Shown: one piece after another, positions 16,801 through 22,414 of the stretch
Layout: the number at the start of each line of letters is the position of its first letter
Position numbering within the stretch: position 1 is the first letter of the stretch
NCBI RefSeq assembly: GCF_937873925.1
Contig: NZ_CALNAT010000220.1
Location: forward strand, 1-22,414
Direction: 5' to 3'
DNA length: 22,414 nucleotides
Source: an uncultured Proteiniphilum sp.
Lineage (GTDB): Bacteria > Bacteroidota > Bacteroidia > Bacteroidales > Dysgonomonadaceae
The notes under the pieces: model-generated
Seen by the model: the letters and a program-made list of their open reading frames with translations, nothing else
Told to the model about the DNA's origin: nothing
Databases searched by the model: none
Made by a program: the position numbers and the translations under genes

Positions 16801-16909
16801 TTTTATTCTCTTTATTTTGTGCATATCCCATATTCATGGAGATAGTCATAAAAATGAAGAGCCAAGAGAAAAGAGCAATATTTTTATTTTTAAATATAGT
16901 TTTTTTCAT
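13823..16909 (-). CDS. Divergent SusC-like TonB-dependent transporter (second pair)
   Basis: This 1028-residue protein has a signal peptide ending GYA|Q (residue 30) and an N-terminal carboxypeptidase-regulatory-like domain (about 45-117, VVNEQGEMIRNAEVIVGEG). The plug is about 140-253 (SLNIRG, VTIIDGVERTL, IEVLKDATTKILYGPRAANGVLLVTT). The barrel ends in VTAGLTVSF with a C-terminal Phe. The plug and barrel motifs make SusC membership firm. The stretch before the plug is unusual: where most SusC proteins have DEVVVVGYG, this one reads EKDMITLPGNVITDKR, so its TonB box is not evident. It sits between SusD-1 and SusD-2 with 29- and 31-nt gaps and should be co-transcribed with both. It may import a different fragment from SusC-1, or another size of the same glycan; that is inference. 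Confidence 0.95.
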   Translation of the reverse strand: MKKTIFKNKNIALFSWLFIFMTISMNMGYAQNKENKKAGKANVIEISATVVNEQGEMIRNAEVIVGEGATTFYTNTSGEFHAKMRPGTKFIIEARGYETKILDATEELKGSRIVLSNVPLFSGEKDMITLPGNVITDKRYNTGAVSKISASELESYPAMGVGNMLQGKLMGLISNMNTGGGIGTLTHSLNIRGLHRGGGDGFVTIIDGVERTLNVITAEELESIEVLKDATTKILYGPRAANGVLLVTTKKGDKHKRIRRVTGEYGIGIAADHPQFLNSHDYSALYNEARINDGLAPIYSAQDLTGYKNSTGPNDFRYPNLDYYDYFLNKNNNYRKAILELSGGNEGVQYSLIGGYEGMSGLEKIGDTPQRNRFNARGNLGVRVNDYISATMGIAAVFDVNSMSSLSQTQVMQAVSSHRPNEYPIFIPESVVAPDSVGYPNFGASNSVTDNLYGSLQHGGYRKGQTIDGQLNFGLNYDFNKLLKGLTGSTHLTFDNRFSGTESLSTTAATYSQRWVKTATGEDSVIMIMRKKADKNDDIKLSNSTNFRTTSFIGLLTYNRSLNKENRLKADWIYNYYLNEATGLSQDTKFMNSVLKINYINSDKYIADFSVGGMGSNKFRGNNKYAVSYALGLGWILSEEDIIRSINGIDYLKFKASAGVLPYDGQTQHDLHNTQWNNNGAARLNNSLNPSRTNIQRIGNPDLKWEKSRELNVGIEFLGLNKRLWFEANYFNEYRYNIIQQVSSIYSDIYGSFYSFKNWGEVLNRGIEAELSYSDRIDRFFYQAGFNMIYVKNKQMKIDRVQYPDEYLNWVGDPSDAMYGYVSRGLFGKDIDMSTAPVQYFGPYQAGDIAYEDLNGDNRIDELDIRMVGNSFPRIHLGINLNLNYKGFGLYVLGTGQFGYYNWKNSSYYWFSGEDKYSVEALNRYHATSNPEGDFPRLTATSSSNNYRNSTFWIEKADLFRIKNVEVSYTLENKTNASLFYRALKLFVRGTNLACITQVKDRDPEAINAGLDSYPLMKTVTAGLTVSF

Positions 16910-16938
16910 GTTTTTCTTTTATTATATATTTATGACAA

Positions 16939-18807
16939 CTATTCCCATCCCGGATTTTGTTTAAAGTTCATGAAGCGGTTCGATTCATTCTTTGGAATAG
17001 GATACCAATAGTGCTTACGTTCAAAGACCCTGATCTCTTCTGGCACATCTTTTAGTTGATAAGTAAACACGTTTCCGGGATTAGGTCTCAAAGAAGTAGC
17101 ATTGCTTGGCACAGCCCTCACCCCTTTTATTGGATTAGGGGCACTGAACAAGTTCTCGGCGATCATCCAACGGCGAATATCGAACCATCTGTTATGTTCA
17201 AGTAAAAGTTCAACCGTTCTTTCATTCCGGATCGCCTCCCTGAAAGTTTGGGTATCTCCTGTTTTTTCACCCCTTACATTGGGCATTCCTACTCTGTTCC
17301 TTACCTTATTAATGGCATCGACCGCAGAATAAGCATATCCCGGAGGTATTGCTTTGGGACCATATGCTTCATTCATAGCTTCCGCATAGTCGAGCCACAC
17401 TTGGGTGGTGCGGATATGGATGCAATTCCAATAATATTTGGTAAATCCCTCGTTTTTGTTGGATCTGTCTAGAGGGATTGCTTCCGGCCATAGCCATTTT
17501 TTTACGAGGTAGCCGGTTCTTACTGTGCTTCCTGTTGTTGCAGCCGGTGAGATGTCGGCCCCTCCTTCCCAGGTACAGACATAATTCGGATCGCCATTGG
17601 CATAAGTGCCATATTGTTCTCCGGGGTAGAGAATAAACGCATCGAAACGAGGATCCCTGTTTTCGTAGGGATGGTCAGGATCGAATTCGGGGTCATTGCT
17701 AACCCACCCCGCAGGGGTCAGTGTTGCAGAATATCCGTTTTTTGTCTCAAATTTATCAACCATATTTTGGGAAATACTTACATTGGGCTCCGAATAGTTC
17801 CCTTTTCGGGCATCCATCCGTGTGGTTATCCAAAAAATCCGTACGTCTTGCCTGGACCCGGTTCTGGTCATCCCCGCAGTATTCACATACCATAGCGACT
17901 CGTCACTCACGAAATTGGGAAAGTGGTAGAAGATATTCTTATAGCGGGCGCCGTCCATCATTTTGTGCTTGGGCACGGTTTGATCTATATAGTCAAGGCA
18001 CTCTTTTGCATACTGGGCGGCTCTTTTTGCCCATTCCGTATCATAACCGTTATCTTCTATCCTATCAATAGGGTTGGTCATCAGAGGGCTTGAAGCGTAT
18101 AATGCAGCCATCTCTTTGAGTGCATAACCTGCCACCTTATTGGGGCGTCCTGTTTGGGTGGCTTCCCACTCGTGCGGCAACAGTTCAATGGCTTTGTCTA
18201 CTTGCAGTATTAACCATTCTGTTGACTCCTGGTAGGTCATTCTGGGCATATCCATATCATCATTGCTGCTAAATACCCTATCCAAGGCGGGCATACCGCC
18301 TACGCGGCGAATAATTTCAAAATAAAACCAGGCTCTGAAAAAATAAGCTTGTCCTAATAATTCTGTTTTTTGTTGCTCGGTCAATATTGAAATATCCGGC
18401 ACCTTTTCTATGATCCTGTTTGAAATCCTAAGGCCTAAAAAAGCGTTGGGTATAACACGGCCGTTAAGACTCCCAACCAATCCTTGGGTCCATCCGATTT
18501 CAGGAGCAGCTTCTGTATTTTGCCAAATACCTTTATTGATGAAATTGGTTACATGGGTAAAGGTGTATGGATTTGCGGCCTCATCAGAGATTTGTCCGAC
18601 ATGTGCACGATTGGCCTCTTGGGATTTCCAGTAAGAATAATCTACGACACAATCGTAACATTTGTCTAAATACCCTCTGATGGAAAAATAATTATTGAAT
18701 ACCACGTCTTCAGAGATACCCAGATCGGGCGATTTATCGAGATACTCTTCACAGGCTGTGAATGCAAATAAAGAACCTAATAATATTATTAATCTATATT
18801 TTTTCAT
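16939..18807 (-). CDS. SusD-like surface glycan-binding lipoprotein (first pair)
   Basis: This 622-residue lipoprotein has an MKK signal peptide and lipobox FTAC (Cys19). RagB/SusD features include a TPR-like helix motif at about 152-176 (GQAYFFRAWFYFEIIRRVGG) and the C-terminal family signature RNERTVELLLEHNRWFDIRRW. It ends in the usual YPIPKNE...FKQNPGWE tail. SusD proteins cap the SusC barrel on the cell surface, bind glycan and deliver it to the pore. The partner is SusC-1, 13 nt upstream. SusC-2 follows 29 nt downstream. At 622 residues it is somewhat longer than typical SusD proteins (about 500-580), suggesting inserted loops near the ligand site; this is inference. Confidence 0.96.
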   Translation of the reverse strand: MKKYRLIILLGSLFAFTACEEYLDKSPDLGISEDVVFNNYFSIRGYLDKCYDCVVDYSYWKSQEANRAHVGQISDEAANPYTFTHVTNFINKGIWQNTEAAPEIGWTQGLVGSLNGRVIPNAFLGLRISNRIIEKVPDISILTEQQKTELLGQAYFFRAWFYFEIIRRVGGMPALDRVFSSNDDMDMPRMTYQESTEWLILQVDKAIELLPHEWEATQTGRPNKVAGYALKEMAALYASSPLMTNPIDRIEDNGYDTEWAKRAAQYAKECLDYIDQTVPKHKMMDGARYKNIFYHFPNFVSDESLWYVNTAGMTRTGSRQDVRIFWITTRMDARKGNYSEPNVSISQNMVDKFETKNGYSATLTPAGWVSNDPEFDPDHPYENRDPRFDAFILYPGEQYGTYANGDPNYVCTWEGGADISPAATTGSTVRTGYLVKKWLWPEAIPLDRSNKNEGFTKYYWNCIHIRTTQVWLDYAEAMNEAYGPKAIPPGYAYSAVDAINKVRNRVGMPNVRGEKTGDTQTFREAIRNERTVELLLEHNRWFDIRRWMIAENLFSAPNPIKGVRAVPSNATSLRPNPGNVFTYQLKDVPEEIRVFERKHYWYPIPKNESNRFMNFKQNPGWE

Positions 18808-18820
18808 AATCCAATTGCTT

Positions 18821-21800
18821 TTAAAATGACATCCTTACACCAAAATTATAACGACGAACCATGGGATAAACGGAAGATGAACTCCCTTCCGGATCCAATT
18901 GCTTGTTAAATTGAGTCCATGTAAATAAATTGCTTCCATTGGCATACAACTGAAGACTACTTATTCCCATATTTAAACTGTTGAGTAACTTCGGGTTGAT
19001 GTTATAGGAAAGTTCCACATTTTTTAATCTTAAATAAGCGGCGTTTTGGAAACTATAGGTAGTTCCACCCGATGCACTATAGCCTTTATACTGACTGTGC
19101 AAGGCCGGTTTTGTTGCATTCTTCATATTTTCAGGAGTCCATCTTCCTACTGCATCTACGTTGGCACTATAAATCTCACTTGAACCATATTCAAAATCCC
19201 ATAGGACAGAAGAGTCCACTTCTTTGTAAATACGGGATACGCCATAGAAGAATGCATTTACCTGAAAAGATTTATATTGAAGGCCGAGCCTCCAGCCGTA
19301 GGTGATCGCGGGGAAAGTGGTATTTTTCTGATGAACCCGGTCTTTTGTTCCATCAATTATTCCGTCAGCATCGTAGTCTAAATACATAAAATCACCGGGA
19401 ACTAACCTGCTTTGCGTGGAGAGATTATTGGCCAACGCGTAGTTGTAAATATCATCAAGAGATTCATAGTAACCGATTACTTCCATCTTTGTAGCACTTC
19501 CGATAGGTTTACCCGCGAATTTCAGATATTCCGGCTGTCTGTAGGCGTCATTGCGAAATACGACCCTGTTTTCGTTAAAAGCATAGTTCGCATTAATTGA
19601 ATAACTCCAGTCTTTGTTTATTTTATTTCTCCAACCCAGCTCGATTTCATATCCCCTACTTTTTGTCTTACCCACATTCCCGTCGGCCTGGGACGCCCCG
19701 GTCATACCTGAGATCCAGACCGGCATTAAAATACCTTCCCGGTTTTCAGCGTAAATGTCAGCCGTGGCGGTTAATCGGTTAAATAGCATAAGGTCGATGC
19801 CCAGATTTTGTTTATGAGCAGTTTCCCATGTAGCATTCACGTTTGCCGTTTGCCCTTCGACATACAGAGGCCCATATTCGCTTCTTGTCTCGTCACCGAA
19901 GGCTATACCTCCTCCTGTATTTTCATACATTTGTACATATGTGAAGGAGGATGCTGCACGATCATAACCGACTACTCCGTACGAATACCGTAATTTGAGA
20001 TTATTCAAGGTCTGATCAGTAAAATGTTTTATCCACGGTTCTTCTGATATTCGCCAGCCAAGCGAATAAGAGGGGAAGAATTGGTACCGCTTTCCGCGGG
20101 CAAACTTGGGAGAACCCGTATATGAACCATTAAATTCTGTAAGATAACGTTCTTTCCAGTTATAAGTAAAGCGGGTAACCCATGCCTCATCCCTGTATTG
20201 GAATTGCATATTGGTAGCATTCCTCAACTGATCATTTTGATTTCTGTTAAAAACCGCCAATGCCGACACATTATGGTCTCCAAAACTTCTTTCATAGTTT
20301 AAAGCCAGTTCATAATACAATTTTTTGATGTAGCCACGATCCAGTATATCATCATAGCTTGCACTGGGAACATTTCCCTGATAATCGTTATCTGGAATTC
20401 TCACTTCCTGCTCCAGCTCATATCCCCCATTTTCCAAAGGCCTGGAGTAATCCCATTTCTTATAATAGGCGATATATCCCGTTTCCCCGAAATTACCTCC
20501 CGGATATCGTTGTATCCTGCTTTGCTGGTTCATTTGGGTATTATATGCCAGTTTTCCCGTGAAATTCAGACCTTTTGTAATAAAATCCAGCCCCTGATTT
20601 AATGAAAAATCAATAAAGTTCTGGTTGTATTTATATATCCTTTGTCCCATATCAAACATCAGATATAAATTATCAGATTGAGCGGCCTGAGTGCTAACAC
20701 CGTATGTTCCATCCGGCCATTGGATCGGGAACACATTTCTGGGGGCACTGTACAGCGTTTGGAAAAATCGTGTCTGCCCGAAGGCATCGTCATTCTCATT
20801 GTTTCCGTCGGCGCGATACCCGGGTTGATTCCGGTAGCCTTGCCTGCCTGAGAAGTTAAATGTGAAAACAGTAGTCTTTGTCAGATTAAAATCCAGATTA
20901 GCCCTCCAGTTGTAGCGCTTATAGTTGAAAGAAGGGTCGAAGAGATCGTTTTTCTTTGTCTTATACACATCGCCGTCGTGCAGGTAACCTACCGATGCAA
21001 AGTATCTCATGAAATTTGATCCCCCGCTGACATTTATATTATATTGTTCGGAAAAAGCCACCTCTTTTACCATTTCATCCCACCAGTTAATTACGGGGAA
21101 ATATTGATTATAAGGACCTATATTGCCGGTAGCATAGGCATTTTCCCATGCTGCAATGGTAGATTCGGGTATTATCGCGTCGTATTGCAGATCGTTTCTG
21201 GCAGCTTCATTCCAAAGTTGCATGGCTGTTACATGATCGGCATATTCAGGGTGGGTAAGAGGTTGTTTGAAACCGAAATTCGCGGAGAAATTTATCTTGG
21301 GTCTCTCATTTTCTCCTCGTTTGGTAGTGACCAAAATTACGCCGTTTGCCCCCTTTACCCCATACACCGCAGTTGCTGAGGCATCTTTTAAAACAGATAT
21401 TGATTCTATCTCATGGATATCCAGATCATTCATTTCCCTTTCTACCCCGTCTACAAGTATCAATGGCTCTGAGGATACCCAACTGCTCCTGCCCCGGATG
21501 GTAATATTGGCCTCATCAGCTCCGGGTTTACCATCGACCATGACTGAAACGACACCAGGCAGCACTCCTTGTAACGATTCTGATACAGAGGTTACATTCC
21601 CTGTCTTCATCAGTTCTTCGCCTTTGGTCGTTGCAATAGACCCTACCAACGATGTTTTCTTTTGTATGCCGTACCCAACTACAACAACTTCATCAAGTAA
21701 CCTGGTATCTTCCTGCATAAGAATGGCAAGTGCTGTTGTAGTACTGTTCAATACTTCTTCTACGGGATGATAGCCGATGTATGAAAATACCAATGTCTGC

Positions 21801-22024
21801 CCTTCTTCTGCCCTGATCGTAAATTCTCCGTCTGCATCGGTAATTGTCCCCTGGCCGGTTCCTTTTACCGAAACGGTGACCCCGATGAGGGGTTCATTCA
21901 ATTCTTCGTCCCATACTTTTCCAGTCCACTCCTTCTGTTGTCCATATATGTGAAATGAACAAAAGAAAAATAGAGATAGACCAATCAGTATCAGTTTGTT
22001 TTTCGATTTCTGCATTTTTTTCAT
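18821..22024 (-). CDS. SusC-like TonB-dependent outer-membrane transporter (first pair)
   Basis: This 1067-residue protein has the full SusC/RagA layout. The signal peptide (residues 1-28) ends at YG|QQ. A carboxypeptidase-D regulatory-like beta-sandwich spans about 31-106 (PLIGVTVSVKGTGQGTITDADGEF). The TonB-box region is DEVVVVGYG (111-119). The plug is about 125-238, with ITIRG, LILVDGVE and IEVLKDASATAVYG motifs. A long beta-barrel follows and ends in Phe (FGVRMSF), the usual signal for insertion by the Bam machinery. In this family SusC forms the pore through which glycan fragments caught by the SusD lid are drawn into the periplasm, powered by TonB-ExbBD. The gene lies 13 nt ahead of SusD-1 and 21 nt after the rhamnosidase. 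A second in-frame Met at residue 4 is a possible alternative start and makes little difference. Confidence 0.97.
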   Translation of the reverse strand: MKKMQKSKNKLILIGLSLFFFCSFHIYGQQKEWTGKVWDEELNEPLIGVTVSVKGTGQGTITDADGEFTIRAEEGQTLVFSYIGYHPVEEVLNSTTTALAILMQEDTRLLDEVVVVGYGIQKKTSLVGSIATTKGEELMKTGNVTSVSESLQGVLPGVVSVMVDGKPGADEANITIRGRSSWVSSEPLILVDGVEREMNDLDIHEIESISVLKDASATAVYGVKGANGVILVTTKRGENERPKINFSANFGFKQPLTHPEYADHVTAMQLWNEAARNDLQYDAIIPESTIAAWENAYATGNIGPYNQYFPVINWWDEMVKEVAFSEQYNINVSGGSNFMRYFASVGYLHDGDVYKTKKNDLFDPSFNYKRYNWRANLDFNLTKTTVFTFNFSGRQGYRNQPGYRADGNNENDDAFGQTRFFQTLYSAPRNVFPIQWPDGTYGVSTQAAQSDNLYLMFDMGQRIYKYNQNFIDFSLNQGLDFITKGLNFTGKLAYNTQMNQQSRIQRYPGGNFGETGYIAYYKKWDYSRPLENGGYELEQEVRIPDNDYQGNVPSASYDDILDRGYIKKLYYELALNYERSFGDHNVSALAVFNRNQNDQLRNATNMQFQYRDEAWVTRFTYNWKERYLTEFNGSYTGSPKFARGKRYQFFPSYSLGWRISEEPWIKHFTDQTLNNLKLRYSYGVVGYDRAASSFTYVQMYENTGGGIAFGDETRSEYGPLYVEGQTANVNATWETAHKQNLGIDLMLFNRLTATADIYAENREGILMPVWISGMTGASQADGNVGKTKSRGYEIELGWRNKINKDWSYSINANYAFNENRVVFRNDAYRQPEYLKFAGKPIGSATKMEVIGYYESLDDIYNYALANNLSTQSRLVPGDFMYLDYDADGIIDGTKDRVHQKNTTFPAITYGWRLGLQYKSFQVNAFFYGVSRIYKEVDSSVLWDFEYGSSEIYSANVDAVGRWTPENMKNATKPALHSQYKGYSASGGTTYSFQNAAYLRLKNVELSYNINPKLLNSLNMGISSLQLYANGSNLFTWTQFNKQLDPEGSSSSVYPMVRRYNFGVRMSF

Positions 22025-22045
22025 GTTTGATATTATTTTAAAATT

Positions 22046-22414
22046 TCATTGGGTTTGTATTTTAAATTGATATTTCCCCGATCCTACCTGAATTACAGTA
22101 TAGTTATCTTCCTGTAAATCCGGGATGGTTATCTCGGTTATCAGGTCAATCGGTTTACCTCCTTCGGTAATATTTTTCAATGTGGTTGAAGGAAGATACA
22201 CAGTTGCCCGGGTATTTACGGGTACTTCCACCGTCATTTCCATCTGTTCATCATTCAATTGCCAGCCACTTGTCACTGTTCCGTAATAGGTCTTCAATGT
22301 GGCGCGGGCATGTTTCAGGCTTCCTCCGGGACAGGGCTTTATAAGAATATGTTTATAGCCTGCTGCATCTTCACCGGAGGCTATGTTCAGTCCGGCAACT
22401 TTCCGGTACAAAAA
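22046..22414 (-). CDS. Alpha-L-rhamnosidase, GH78, C-terminal part only
   Basis: This frame is open to the window edge, so only the last ~122 residues of a larger protein are present. The residues match the C-terminal beta-sandwich of bacterial GH78 alpha-L-rhamnosidases: an F-L-Y-R-K-V-A-G-L start, then GYKHILIKPCPGG, then a YYGTVTSGW stretch, then strands rich in V and T (VEVPVNTRATVYLP). GH78 enzymes release terminal alpha-L-rhamnose by inversion. The catalytic (alpha/alpha)6 barrel lies outside the window, so activity cannot be judged here. The first in-frame initiation-type codon, TTG at 22409-22411, is internal and not the true start. The gene ends 21 nt before SusC-1 and is very likely in the same transcript, which points to a rhamnose-containing substrate for the locus. 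The family is assigned from remembered sequence patterns. Confidence 0.85.
   Translation of the reverse strand, partial: FLYRKVAGLNIASGEDAAGYKHILIKPCPGGSLKHARATLKTYYGTVTSGWQLNDEQMEMTVEVPVNTRATVYLPSTTLKNITEGGKPIDLITEITIPDLQEDNYTVIQVGSGKYQFKIQTQ

Noticed and set aside
21267..21770. 167-residue plus-strand open frame
   Set aside because: It is antisense to the conserved plug region of SusC-1 and is Ser/Thr/Pro-rich with no domain; a shadow frame.
12019..22024. The two SusCD pairs as a recent tandem duplication
   Set aside because: The paired proteins share only family motifs and differ in N-terminal region, TonB-box segment and length, so a recent copy is not supported.

Overview
This window looks like a polysaccharide utilisation locus (PUL) from a member of the phylum Bacteroidota, most likely order Bacteroidales. 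The signs are two consecutive SusC/SusD pairs, a SusE-position lipoprotein of the BT_3987-like (DUF1735) type, many Cys-lipobox lipoproteins with MKK-type signal peptides, S1 sulfatases, A-rich sequence before start codons instead of strong Shine-Dalgarno sites, and a fimbrillin-like gene. Every gene I support lies on the minus strand, so transcription runs from high to low coordinates. No RNA gene, CRISPR array, integrase or insertion sequence was seen, and no stretch over 300 bases lacks a gene.

Upper block (22414 to 9535): the C-terminal end of a GH78 alpha-L-rhamnosidase enters from the edge. It is followed at very short spacing (13 to 46 nt) by SusC-1, SusD-1, SusC-2, SusD-2, a DUF1735-like surface lipoprotein and a GH30-like clan GH-A lipoprotein on a Pro-Asp linker. 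This spacing indicates one operon. It would encode two outer-membrane glycan importers, a surface binding protein and an endo-acting or debranching enzyme.

Middle block (9534 to 7500): a 171-nt AT-rich gap with a perfect 15-nt palindrome resembling a Fur box, then an easily missed 44-codon gene, then a fimbrillin-like lipoprotein whose sampled stretches are richer in G+C than the neighbours sampled. A candidate terminator hairpin at 7532-7558 closes this block.

Lower block (7446 to 80): a secreted FAD-dependent oxidoreductase, a 716-residue clan GH-A-like lipoprotein of uncertain family, an S1 sulfatase with C-terminal HEAT-like helices, and a second S1 sulfatase with a lipoprotein-like N-terminus. 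Both sulfatases carry a Ser-type maturation motif, so they need an anaerobic sulfatase-maturing enzyme (anSME) that is not in the window.

Together the genes suggest capture, import and breakdown of a sulfated glycan that contains rhamnose. The exact substrate cannot be read from this window. An ulvan-like or other sulfated algal polysaccharide, or a sulfated host or plant glycan, are all possible, and no polysaccharide lyase or unsaturated glucuronyl hydrolase is visible here to settle it. The less ordinary parts are the secreted flavoprotein inside the degradative cluster, the hard-to-place 716-residue hydrolase, the second SusC without the usual TonB-box sequence, and the small-peptide plus fimbrillin module inserted between the two enzyme blocks.
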